Assembly (NCBI RefSeq): GCF_000166135.1
Contig: NC_014666.1
Location: 558,001-622,000 of the forward strand
DNA length: 64,000 nucleotides
DNA from: Pseudofrankia inefficax
GTDB lineage: Bacteria; Actinomycetota; Actinomycetes; Frankiales; Frankiaceae
Direction: 5' to 3'
Below the pieces are notes generated by a model that was not told the DNA's origin, did not search any database, and worked only from the letters and a program-made list of their open reading frames with translations. This document shows, piece by piece, positions 39,509-47,815 of this stretch; position 1 is the first letter of the stretch, and each line of letters starts with the position of its first letter. Made by a program: the position numbers and the translations under genes.

Positions 39509-40686
39509 CAGGCGTCCTCGGGTCCGGCGGGTGGCGGGAACCGGCGCCGCAGCGCGGCTTCCGGTACGTATCGCCAGCGGGGCAGGTGCCGGTCGGCGTA
39601 GGCGAGCTCGCGGCACAGCTGCTGCCAGCCGTACGCCTCCAGCAACGACTCGTCCAGCAGGTCGCCCCGCCCCGCCGAGCCGAGACCGGCCCGGTAGCTG
39701 TCGAGGAACTCGGCCTGGACGGACGCGGTCCAGGTGGCGGCCGCGGCGGCGGGCACCTCGGGATTGTGGTGGCACACCACGTGCCCGACGTTCTCCAGCG
39801 ACAGGAGCATCCCCGCGACGTCGAGCGCGGCCGGCTGCGGCGCGCGGCGCTGGCGCGGGGTCAACGTCGGGTTGCCGTCAAAGTCGATCACGAACAGCGG
39901 GCCGCCGGGCGCCCGGAGCAGCTGGCCGACGTGGAAGTCGCCATGGGCGGCGACCAGCGGTGTCCCGGCGGCCTGCCCGAGCGGGCCCAGCGCCGCGGCG
40001 ATCGAGTCGCGGTGCGCGTCCAGCAGCGGCGAGCTCACCTGACCCAGCAGGTCCTCGGCCGCCTCCAGCCAGGACAGTGCCTCGTCGGGCGACGCCGTCG
40101 CCGGGGTCCGGTCGGCCAGCGCGAGGTGCATCGCGGCGGTGAGCGCACCCAGCTCCGCGCCGAACGGCCGGCCCACCCGGCCGTCGCCCTCGTCGCCGCG
40201 CGGAACCGGCGCCGCGGCGGGCGGATCTAGGGCCGCGAGCGCGTGCCTGGCCTCGTCGACGCACCAGGTCCAGCCGTCCTCCGCGCCGGGAACGAGATCG
40301 TTGACGGTCGCGACCGGCACCCAGTGCCCGTCCGGCGTGCGCCACTCGATCATTCCCCACAGCGCGGGCGTCCGGCTGAACCCGGCCGCGACGAGTCGGC
40401 GCAGCCGCTCCGGATCCGGCCCGACCAGCGGTTGGGTCGTCCACTTGACCACGGCGGCCTCGCCGATGATCCAGGACTCGTTGGTCTGGTCGGCCGTGAC
40501 CCGCCGCTCTGTCGGCTCGAACGGCCGGCTGACCCCGCGAGTAATCCGGAAGCCGTCCGGAACGTCGCCATCGGAGCGCAGCAGCGCGAGCAACGCGACT
40601 CCCGCGCCGGGACCGCTGGGCCGGGCCCGCCAGGCGCCATCGACGAGCTCGACGACGAGCGGCAGCGTGGGGGAACCGTCAGCCAC
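39508..40686 (-). CDS. Maltokinase/aminoglycoside-phosphotransferase-like sugar kinase
   Basis: A 392-residue protein. GTG 40686 is chosen because it overlaps the glycosyltransferase stop by 8 nt. An N-terminal cap of about 90 residues is followed by an APH-like fold: ATP-binding Lys in AAVVKWTTQP, catalytic loop AAHGDFHVGQLL and metal-binding FVIDFDGNPTL. The architecture matches actinobacterial maltokinase and the related glucosamine kinases, which in some actinobacteria are, from memory, also encoded beside a SIS-domain gene. No trehalose synthase or maltosyltransferase gene is nearby, which argues against a glycogen-pathway maltokinase. Confidence 0.8.
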   Translation of the reverse strand: MADGSPTLPLVVELVDGAWRARPSGPGAGVALLALLRSDGDVPDGFRITRGVSRPFEPTERRVTADQTNESWIIGEAAVVKWTTQPLVGPDPERLRRLVAAGFSRTPALWGMIEWRTPDGHWVPVATVNDLVPGAEDGWTWCVDEARHALAALDPPAAAPVPRGDEGDGRVGRPFGAELGALTAAMHLALADRTPATASPDEALSWLEAAEDLLGQVSSPLLDAHRDSIAAALGPLGQAAGTPLVAAHGDFHVGQLLRAPGGPLFVIDFDGNPTLTPRQRRAPQPAALDVAGMLLSLENVGHVVCHHNPEVPAAAAATWTASVQAEFLDSYRAGLGSAGRGDLLDESLLEAYGWQQLCRELAYADRHLPRWRYVPEAALRRRFPPPAGPEDA

Positions 40687-42001
40687 GGGCCGCGACGTGA
40701 TCCAGCCCAACCCGCTCGATGACGTCGGCGCCGGTGCGCAGCCCGTCCCGCCCCCGGATCGCCGCGCCGACCGCGTCCAGCTTGGTACGCAGCGCGGTGT
40801 CGGTGAACAGGCGATCGACGGCGCCGGTCAGCTCGTCGTCGGCGAACCCGTAGGTCGGCAGCCGGATGCCGTAGCCACGCTCGTGGACCCGCTGCGCGTT
40901 GTCGTACTGGTCCCAGAACAGCGGGAGCAGGATCATCGGCTTGCCGAAGTGCATGCACTCGGTGGTCGTGTTGTTGCCGCCATGAGTGATCACCAGGTCC
41001 ACCTGCGGGATGATCGTCGTCTGGGGCAGCATCGCGGCGCCGACCATGTTCGGGCCGAGCTTCAGCTCATCGGCCCGGGGGCCCAGGCTGACGATCACCT
41101 TGTGCCGGGTGGTGGCGAGAAGGTCGATGAGCCGCTGCATCAGGCCGACGTCGGCGCTCCCCAGCGATCCGAGGGACAGGTACACCAGCGCCTCGTCGGG
41201 GCCTCGGAAGGCGAACCGCGCGGGCAGCTCGTAGGCGTCGTCGGTCTCGCGGACGCTGGAGTCGAGGCGGTGCCAGGTGGAGTCGAGCGGCCGCGCGTCC
41301 GTGTAGTCGAGCTCGGCCGGGTAGACGTACAGGTTGGCGTGCGTCGAGGTCTCGATGTAGTCCCGCTCCGCCAGCGGCTTCGCGCCCTGAGCCTGCACCC
41401 AGTCGTTGAACTCGGCCCACATCGGCTGATGGGTCCGGTCGAACTCGGCGAGGAACGCGTCCCACTGTGACCGGTCGTCCGCGGCGTAGCCGGCGAACGC
41501 CGGCGCGACGCCTGCGCCACGGATCTCCAACGGGTTGCAGGACACGATCCGCACGAACGCACCGTCCGCGGTGGTCAGCGCCGGGAACGCGATCACGTTG
41601 TCCTCGACCAGCACGTCCGGCCGATGCTCGGCGATGATCGCCTTGAGCTGCGCCTCGCAGTACCTGGCGCCGTCGATGAGTGCCTGGTAGGTCGGCGCGA
41701 CGAAGGTCTCCAGCTGCTCGATCGTCGGCTTGCGGAACTCGGGCGCGGTCTCGTTGATGAAGTCGATCCAGAACTGCCCGGCGACCTCGGCGCCCTGGTC
41801 CGCCTCACCCTGGTCCGTGGCCGGCGGCGCGAGGTCGACGAGCGCCTCGCCGAAGCCGAACGGCGCGAGCTTGCCCTCCCAGGACCGTTCGGCGGCGAAG
41901 ACGACGGTGTGCCCCCGGTCGAGCAGGACCTTGCCCAGCCCGATGCACTGGTTGGTCGGGCCGTAGGCCGACTCGGGCACGAACAGCACGGTGAGGGGCA
42001 T
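40679..42001 (-). CDS. MGT-family (GT1) glycosyltransferase
   Basis: A 440-residue GT-B enzyme from ATG 42001, with GAGG at suitable spacing. The N-terminal domain starts LTVLFVPESAYGPTNQCIGL. The donor-binding domain has LVYLSLGSLG, then LVITHGGNNTTTECMHFGKPMILLPLFWDQYDNAQRV, the sugar-nucleotide signature of macrolide/flavonoid-type glycosyltransferases. It is the first gene of a coupled operon with the kinase and SIS genes. The acceptor is unknown. Confidence 0.88.
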   Translation of the reverse strand: MPLTVLFVPESAYGPTNQCIGLGKVLLDRGHTVVFAAERSWEGKLAPFGFGEALVDLAPPATDQGEADQGAEVAGQFWIDFINETAPEFRKPTIEQLETFVAPTYQALIDGARYCEAQLKAIIAEHRPDVLVEDNVIAFPALTTADGAFVRIVSCNPLEIRGAGVAPAFAGYAADDRSQWDAFLAEFDRTHQPMWAEFNDWVQAQGAKPLAERDYIETSTHANLYVYPAELDYTDARPLDSTWHRLDSSVRETDDAYELPARFAFRGPDEALVYLSLGSLGSADVGLMQRLIDLLATTRHKVIVSLGPRADELKLGPNMVGAAMLPQTTIIPQVDLVITHGGNNTTTECMHFGKPMILLPLFWDQYDNAQRVHERGYGIRLPTYGFADDELTGAVDRLFTDTALRTKLDAVGAAIRGRDGLRTGADVIERVGLDHVAARG

Positions 42002-42086
42002 CGAACGTCCTCGCTAGCCGGGCGAACGGGCACGACGTCGCTGTCGCGGGCGTCCGGACTGTAGCAAAACCGTGTTTCCGCCCAGG

Positions 42087-43547
42087 TCAGCCCAGATCGG
42101 GCCGGAAAGCCGCTCCTGAGCCGGCTCCGTCCCGCGCGGGAGACGGCTCAGCCGGAGTCTCGATCGCCAGCCGGCGAACGTCAGGGGCGGCGCTGACGGC
42201 CTGAGCCTCGGCGGCGGTCTGCGCTTCGGGGACGGTCTTGGCGGCCGCCGTCGGGGTCGACCGTCGGCGCCGGATCAGCCGCACCAGCGTGAACGCCGTC
42301 GCGGCGAGGGCCAGCCAGCCGGCGCCGAGGGACCAGCCGGCGAGGACGTCGCTGGGCCAGTGGACGCCGAGGTACACCCGGGACAGGCCGACCGCGGCCG
42401 CGAGCACCACGGCCACGAGGCTCACGAGCGCCGTCGCCAGCCTTGACGCCGGTAGCAGCCGCAACAGCAGCAGACCGGCCAGTCCGTAGGCGATCGTCGC
42501 CAGGGTCGTGTGGCCGGACGGGAAGGCGTAGCCGTGCGCGCCGGTCAGCCAGACGGCCCTGGGCGGCCGCGGCCGGGCGATCGCGTGGCTGATCGCCAGC
42601 CGGACTCCCTGGCCGGCGCCGAGCAGCGCGACCGAGCACAGCGGCAGCACCCAGTTCCGGGTCCGCCACACCACCAGCGCGCCGAGCACGGCCACGACCC
42701 CGTAGGTGACCGGCGAGCTGCCCAGCACGGTGATCCCGCGGACGACCGGAGTCAGCCAGGACCGGCGGTAGCCGATGACGTCGTCCAGCAGCCGGGAGTC
42801 GGAGGTCGTGGCGCCGGTCGGGCCCTGGACGTTCTCGACGTCCTGGACGAGGCCGCCGAGCAGCCAGCCGCCGGCCACGAGCACCAGCACGGAGACGCTC
42901 AGCCAGCGGTCGGGCAGCTTGTCGCCGTGCCGGGCGAGCCAGGACTGCACCCGCTGCGACCTGCGGGCGACCTGGTGAAGCAGGACCAGCACGATCAAGG
43001 CGAGCAGCCCACCGGAGATCAGGCTCACCTGGTGCTCGGCCGCCTTGTAGCTGGCGCCCGCGACGTAGCCGATCAGGGCGGACATCGTGACCCAGGCGAG
43101 GCCGCCGACGATGTTGTACGGCAGGAAGGTCCGGTAGGGCAGCCGGCTGGTGCCGGCGAGCCCGGGCACGAGCGCGCGCAGCGCCGCGGTGAACCGCCCG
43201 ATCAGTACCGCCCAGCCGCCGCGGCGGCGCAGCAGCGCCCGGCCCTGCTCCACGTGCTCGGGCTTGACCAGCCGCTTGGGCAGTCGCGCGAGCACCCAGT
43301 CGCCGTAGCGGGCGCCGACCTCGTAGCCGATGCTGTCGCCGATCACAGCGCCCAGGGTGCCCACGACGATCACCAGCCAGAGCGGCAGCTTGTGCGCGTG
43401 GGCCAGCACCCCGGCGACGATGATCGCGATCTCGCCGGGGAAGACGACGCCGACGAAGATCGACGCCTCCGCGGCGGGCAGCGCGAACGCCACCAGCAGA
43501 ACCAGCCACGGCGGGAGGTTGATCAGCCCGTCGACGATGCGGCTCAC
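42087..43547 (-). CDS. DedA-PAP2 phosphatase fusion membrane protein
   Basis: A 486-residue protein from GTG 43547. Residues 1-200 are a DedA/SNARE-associated domain (FVGVVFPGEIAIIVAGVLA, RFTAALRALVPGLAGTSRL). Residues 205-430 are a PAP2 lipid-phosphate phosphatase with FPSGHT and SRVYLGVHWPSDVLAG. In the first PAP2 motif (normally K-x6-RP) the residue at the lysine position reads Ser (SHAIARPRP). The C-terminal 55 residues are hydrophilic. Such fusions probably handle undecaprenyl-phosphate or phospholipid phosphates at the membrane. Confidence 0.88.
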   Translation of the reverse strand: MSRIVDGLINLPPWLVLLVAFALPAAEASIFVGVVFPGEIAIIVAGVLAHAHKLPLWLVIVVGTLGAVIGDSIGYEVGARYGDWVLARLPKRLVKPEHVEQGRALLRRRGGWAVLIGRFTAALRALVPGLAGTSRLPYRTFLPYNIVGGLAWVTMSALIGYVAGASYKAAEHQVSLISGGLLALIVLVLLHQVARRSQRVQSWLARHGDKLPDRWLSVSVLVLVAGGWLLGGLVQDVENVQGPTGATTSDSRLLDDVIGYRRSWLTPVVRGITVLGSSPVTYGVVAVLGALVVWRTRNWVLPLCSVALLGAGQGVRLAISHAIARPRPPRAVWLTGAHGYAFPSGHTTLATIAYGLAGLLLLRLLPASRLATALVSLVAVVLAAAVGLSRVYLGVHWPSDVLAGWSLGAGWLALAATAFTLVRLIRRRRSTPTAAAKTVPEAQTAAEAQAVSAAPDVRRLAIETPAEPSPARDGAGSGAAFRPDLG

Positions 43548-43632
43548 TCGGCTTGACCACCTCTCCCGTCCCGGCGTCTCCCGCCTCGGCCCGGCCAGCG
43601 CTCAGCCTGCCACACGCGTGCGACAGGTCGAT

Positions 43633-43650
43633 CTACTACAAACTACTACA
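43633..43650. promoter_or_regulatory. Direct repeat in the divergent DedA-PAP2/MFS promoter region
   Basis: CTACTACA occurs twice with a 10-nt period (43633-43640 and 43643-43650), one helical turn apart. The stretch is A/T-rich against a very G+C-rich background. Further right, a hairpin (TCCGG..GCTGG with CCAGC..CCGGA, about 43746-43780) lies in the presumed leader of the MFS gene. A regulator site is plausible; no regulator gene is adjacent. Confidence 0.35.
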
Positions 43651-43818
43651 CCGCTGAGTCTTCGCCGGCCGGCCTCCGGTGTCGGCCGCGACACAGAAGC
43701 GGAGGACCTATCTCCGGTTGTGCTAGCGTAACTGAGACAAGATCGTCCGGTTCTGCTGGTGGGACGTGCCAGCGGCCGGATCGACGCCCCCCGGTGATCT
43801 CGACCCGAGGACCAGGAC

Positions 43819-45282
43819 ATGACCGAGCTGTCTACCCAGTCGGCCCAGCCCGCAGCCCAGGTGCCAGGCCGCGCGCCCACCGCCAGGACCGCGCCCCCGA
43901 AGAATGGCCGCGCGAATCTCCACCTGCTCGTCGTCGGCGCTGGCGCGCTCATGGTGTCGCTCTCGCAGTCGGTCCTGATCCCGGTGCTGCCGAGCCTGCC
44001 GACCACGCTGCACACGAGCGCGAGCACGGTGGAATGGCTGCTGACCTCGACGCTGCTGGTCGCCGCGGTCGCGGTGCCCGTGATGGGCCGGCTGGCCGAC
44101 ATGTTCGGCAAGCGCCTGCTGCTGCTGGTCGCGCTCGGGACGCTCGTCGTTGGTTCCGTCCTCGACGCCGTGACGAACAACATCCCGATCGTGATCGTCG
44201 GTCGGTGCTTCCAGGGCGTGTCGGTGGCGGCAGTTCCGCTCGGGATCAGCCTGCTGACCGTCCTGCTGCCCCGGGAACGGGTGGGCGCGGGGATCGCGAC
44301 CATCAGCTCGATGCTGGGCGTCGGCGCCGCGGTCGGTCTGCCGCTGTCCGGGCTCGTGGCCCAGCACCTCGGGTATCACTCGCTGTTCTGGTTCATCGGC
44401 GCCGGCGGCCTGCTGACCTTCGTCGGCGTGCTCGGCCTCGTGCCGGAGGCCCCGAACCGCAGCGGCGGCCGGGTCGACGTCCTGGGCGCGGTGCTGCTCG
44501 GCCTGGGCCTGATGGCGATCATGCTGCCGCTGGCCGAGACCGCGAGCTGGGGCTGGGGGTCGGGCCGGGTCATCGGACTGCTCGTGGCCGGCGCCGTGGT
44601 GCTGGTGGTGCTGGGCTGGGTCGAGCTGCGGACCCGCGAGCCGCTCGTCGACATCGTCGCGCTGCGCCGCCGGCCGCTGGTGCTGACGAACATCGCCTCG
44701 ATGCTGTTCGGGTTCGCGCTGTTCGCCTCGCTGCTCGGCACCGCGTCCTATGTCCAGGCGCCGAGCGAGACCGGCTACGGTTTCGGCGCGTCGATGCTCG
44801 TCGGCGGTCTGTGCGTGCTGCCCAGCGGCATCGGCATGCTGCTGCTCGCGCCGGTCTCGGCTCGGCTGGTCGCCTGGCGCGGCGCCGGGCAGACGCTCGC
44901 GCTCGGCGCGATCATCGTGGCGGCCGGCTGGGTGGTGCGCATCCTGGTGACCGGCGCGCTGTGGGAGATCATCGTCGGGACGACGGTGGTCGGCATCGGC
45001 ACCGGGGTCGGCTACGCGGCCATGCCGTCGCTGATCAACAACTTCACCCCGCCGGCGGAGATCGCGGCGGCGAACGGCCTGAACACCCTGTTCCGGGCGG
45101 TCGGCAGCTCGCTGGCCAGCGCCATCGGTGGCAGCATCCTCGCTGCGCAGGTCATGCACCTCGGGCCCGCCGCGCTGCCCTCGCTGACCGGCTACCGCAT
45201 CCTGTTCGGCATCTGCGCCTGCGCCGCCGTCCTCGCCGCGCTCGCCGCCCTCGCGGTCCCGAACCGCCGGGCGGAGGTCTGA
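43819..45282 (+). CDS. MFS multidrug-type transporter (DHA2-like, 14 TM)
   Basis: A 487-residue protein from ATG 43819, with AGGACC upstream. After a hydrophilic 30-residue N-terminus it has about 14 hydrophobic segments. The motif A region is GRLADMFGKRLLLLVALGTLVVGS, and the motif C-like segment is SSMLGVGAAVGLPLSGLVAQHLGYHSLFW. These place it with proton-driven drug exporters of the DHA2 group. The substrate is not predictable. Confidence 0.9.
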   Translation: MTELSTQSAQPAAQVPGRAPTARTAPPKNGRANLHLLVVGAGALMVSLSQSVLIPVLPSLPTTLHTSASTVEWLLTSTLLVAAVAVPVMGRLADMFGKRLLLLVALGTLVVGSVLDAVTNNIPIVIVGRCFQGVSVAAVPLGISLLTVLLPRERVGAGIATISSMLGVGAAVGLPLSGLVAQHLGYHSLFWFIGAGGLLTFVGVLGLVPEAPNRSGGRVDVLGAVLLGLGLMAIMLPLAETASWGWGSGRVIGLLVAGAVVLVVLGWVELRTREPLVDIVALRRRPLVLTNIASMLFGFALFASLLGTASYVQAPSETGYGFGASMLVGGLCVLPSGIGMLLLAPVSARLVAWRGAGQTLALGAIIVAAGWVVRILVTGALWEIIVGTTVVGIGTGVGYAAMPSLINNFTPPAEIAAANGLNTLFRAVGSSLASAIGGSILAAQVMHLGPAALPSLTGYRILFGICACAAVLAALAALAVPNRRAEV

Positions 45283-45350
45283 GGCCTGAGAACGACCCGA
45301 ACCCGAAAAAACGGTCGACGCCGACCGGAGGTGTCTGATCAGATCGGGAC

Positions 45351-46055
45351 GTGCCGGCATCGGGTAGTACGGGAATGACCTTGGTGTTCGACGCGGATGA
45401 CACGCTCTGGTCGAACAACGTCCGGTTCGAGCGGGTCATCCACGACTATCTCGACTGGCTCGCCCACCCGACGTTGGACCGGGACGCGCTGTACGCGCTG
45501 CTCCTGGACATCGAGGCGGCGAACACCGTCGCCCACGGCTACGGCACGAAGGTCTTCCTGCGCAGCCTGCACGAGCTGTTCGAGCGCCTGCGGGACCGTC
45601 CGGCCGACGAGCGGGAGCGCCGCGAGATCGCCGAGCTCGCCGCCGCGCTGGCGGACCACCGGGTGGAACCGATGCCGGGGGTGGCCGACACGCTGCGCGA
45701 GCTGGGCGGGCGGCACCGGCTGGCGCTGCTGACCAAGGGCGCGGTCGACGAGCAGCAGGGCAAGATCGATGCCTCCGGCCTGGCCGGATTCTTCGAGCTC
45801 GGCACCCACATCGTCAGGGAGAAGCACGTCGATGCCTACCGGGGGCTCGCCGAGCGGCTGGAGCTGGACCCGACCGGCACCTGGATGATCGGCAACTCGC
45901 CGAAGTCCGACATCCTGCCCGCGCGGGCGGCCGGCTGGCGCGCGGTGCACATCCCGGACGAGAACGGCTGGGCGCTGGAGCACGCCGACCTCGACCCCGC
46001 CGACCAGGGCGTGCTGCGCCTGCGTTCCTTCCAGGACCTACTGCGCCACTTCTGA
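45351..46055 (+). CDS. HAD-superfamily hydrolase
   Basis: A 234-residue protein from GTG 45351; ATG 45375, 8 residues later, is a possible start. Motif I is FDADDTLW, with nucleophile and acid/base Asp, motif II is LALLTKGAVD, and motif IV is MIGNSPKSDILPARAAG. A helical cap lies between motifs I and II. The family hydrolyses phosphate esters of small metabolites; the substrate is unknown. The DNA just upstream (45296-45350) contains no hairpin, so it could be read through from the MFS gene. Confidence 0.85.
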   Translation: MPASGSTGMTLVFDADDTLWSNNVRFERVIHDYLDWLAHPTLDRDALYALLLDIEAANTVAHGYGTKVFLRSLHELFERLRDRPADERERREIAELAAALADHRVEPMPGVADTLRELGGRHRLALLTKGAVDEQQGKIDASGLAGFFELGTHIVREKHVDAYRGLAERLELDPTGTWMIGNSPKSDILPARAAGWRAVHIPDENGWALEHADLDPADQGVLRLRSFQDLLRHF

Positions 46056-46282
46056 GGTCCCGTTCTGAGGTCCCGGCGTGGGCTTCGGGAATCCAGTACA
46101 TGTGACCTCGTCGAAAGTTGCTCTCGCGTGGGCATAACCGTGCGATGGACCGACTTGGTCTCTACAGACGCTCACCTCAAGGCGCGGCGAGGTGTGCGGC
46201 TGGGGGGATGGTCAGTCGTGCCGAGCGCGTCCGACCTGGCCTGAGCCAGGCAACACCGGACACCTGACCGCAGGAGCCGGAC

Positions 46283-47179
46283 ATGGCCACTCAGCACCCG
46301 CCGCTGCCGGCGGCCACCCGCCGACGTCGCTTTCGCCTCGGGATCGCGCTGCTGGTCAGCTGCGTCGCTCTCGTCGCCTGGATCGCCGACTTGTCCGTCA
46401 GCCTGCCGATGCACTACGAGACCGAGGGCTGGCGGCTGGCCTGGACCGGTTACGACGTCGCGGAGCTCGGCGCGCTCGCGACGACGGCCTACTGCGCGCT
46501 GCGAGACCGCTGGGCCCTGATCCCCGCCTCGGTGGTCACTGCCACTCTTCTTCTTTGTGACGCCTGGTTCGACATGGCGCTGTCGTCCGGGACCGATGAC
46601 TTCTTGATCAGCCTGGCGACCGCGCTGCTCGTCGAGATCCCAACGGCGACCGTGCTCCTCCTGGTCGCCTGGCGCCTCACCCGGCGGCTGCGGGACAAGG
46701 CGACCGATGCCGTCCAACCGGGCGCGGCGACCCTGGACGTCGCGCTGCGCGACGCGGCGTTCGGGGCCGAGTTGCGCGCGATCCTGGACGGGCCGAGCAT
46801 CGCCACGCTCGCCATGATCGGCACCGATGGCGAGCCCCATTCGCGCGTCGTGGGGCTGCACCGCGAAGGCGACGCGCTGCTGCTGTCGATCGTGGCCCCG
46901 CGGCAGCCGTCCAGTGATCTGGCGAAGGACGCCCAGGTGAGCGTCTCGGTCTTCGATCTGACCAACCCGCGCACCGCCGTCGAGATTCGAGGGATCGCAC
47001 GGCTCCTCGCGGACGGCGAGCGACCCGGGCCCGTGGCACTCGCGCGCGAAGCCGAGCCCACGCCGACGCCGCTCGCGCGCACGTCGGAACCTCCGGAACT
47101 GCTGGATCCGGCGGACCCCTCCGGGATTCGTCTCGTCGCCAGACTCTTCCCCACCGCCATCACCCGCCTGGCGTCCTGA
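46283..47179 (+). CDS. Membrane domain fused to PPOX-type split-barrel domain
   Basis: A 298-residue protein from ATG 46283, with AGGAG at 7 nt. Residues 1-135 contain about four hydrophobic helices (IALLVSCVALVAWIADLSV; ELGALATTAYCAL; LIPASVVTATLLLCDAWFDM; ATALLVEIPTATVLLLVAW). This is a DUF-type integral domain in which TEGWRLAWTGYDVAELGAL is characteristic. Residues 150-298 form a PPOX domain (GPSIATLAMIGTDGEPHSRVVGLHREGD, LAKDAQVSVSVFDLTNPRTAVEIRGIARL). The PPOX part would face the cytoplasm and bind F420 or flavin. The 227-bp gap upstream (46056-46282) shows no other gene. Confidence 0.75.
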   Translation: MATQHPPLPAATRRRRFRLGIALLVSCVALVAWIADLSVSLPMHYETEGWRLAWTGYDVAELGALATTAYCALRDRWALIPASVVTATLLLCDAWFDMALSSGTDDFLISLATALLVEIPTATVLLLVAWRLTRRLRDKATDAVQPGAATLDVALRDAAFGAELRAILDGPSIATLAMIGTDGEPHSRVVGLHREGDALLLSIVAPRQPSSDLAKDAQVSVSVFDLTNPRTAVEIRGIARLLADGERPGPVALAREAEPTPTPLARTSEPPELLDPADPSGIRLVARLFPTAITRLAS

Positions 47180-47209
47180 CCGGGCCCGGCCCCGTCCCGC
47201 CGGGCACAT

Positions 47210-47282
47210 GATCGTGACTTCAGCCCTCGGCTGGTCGTAATCGAGGCCGCTCTACAACCACCCGAGGACCAAATCGGCGATC
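47210..47282. repeat. 73-bp palindromic repeat, copy C
   Basis: The left arm begins GATCGTGACTTCAGCCCTCG and the right arm ends CCACCCGAGGACCAAATCGG then CGATC. The palindrome extends by three bases on each side (CAT before, ATG after). It lies between the end of the membrane-PPOX gene and the convergent DUF35 gene, and is more diverged from copy B than copy A is in the arms' inner parts. Confidence 0.72.
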
Positions 47283-47301
47283 ATGTCCACTGGGCGCCTG
47301 G

Positions 47302-47658
47302 CTAGCGCTTACGGAAGTCCTGGCGGACTGCATCCCCGTGCCGTTCGAACGCGGCCCGTACCGTCATGCCAACCGCTACGTCCTCCGGCGCGCATCCGAC
47401 GATGTTGCCCACCACCCGCAGATCGTCCTGCTCGGCGAGCTGAACCACGGCGATGACGTAGGGCACCGGCAACGTCGGGTGGAATGGGTGGTGATTGACG
47501 GTGAAGGTGAAGACCGTCCCGTCACCGCTCACCGGCTCCACCCCCAACTCGCCCCCGCACGCGGAACAGCGAGCGGCCTCCGGATAGGTCCAGCGCTCAC
47601 AGGCCAGGCACCGCTGGACCAGCAGCCTGTCGCCCGCGTCGAGCCGCGACGTCGTCAT
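47302..47658 (-). CDS. DUF35 zinc-ribbon/OB-fold acyl-CoA-binding protein
   Basis: A 118-residue protein from ATG 47658. The N-terminal zinc ribbon reads RCLACERWTYPEAARCSACGG (two C-x2-C pairs), followed by an OB-fold (GDGTVFTFTVNHHPFHP, PYVIAVVQLAEQDDLRVVGNIVG). DUF35 proteins partner thiolase-fold enzymes or acyl-CoA hydratases in steroid and acyl-CoA degradation. The divergent neighbour at 47816 is exactly such a thiolase-fold protein, so the two should form one complex. Confidence 0.88.
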   Translation of the reverse strand: MTTSRLDAGDRLLVQRCLACERWTYPEAARCSACGGELGVEPVSGDGTVFTFTVNHHPFHPTLPVPYVIAVVQLAEQDDLRVVGNIVGCAPEDVAVGMTVRAAFERHGDAVRQDFRKR

Positions 47659-47815
47659 GGGACCCCCAAACATCCGGGCAACGCGAACCGAACCGGTGAG
47701 CCGGACGCCGGCTCTCCGACCGTAGGCCCAGCAGGCCCCCCGGGATCCGACGTGGCGGGGTGAACCAGGTCGCTTCCGGTGACCGGGTCACTCTCCAGGT
47801 CATAGCGTCGCCCGT

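Noticed and set aside
39508-40686. Glycogen-pathway maltokinase (mak)
   Set aside because: The fold fits, but treS, glgE and related genes are absent around it and the SIS and MGT partners suggest another sugar, so no gene symbol is given.
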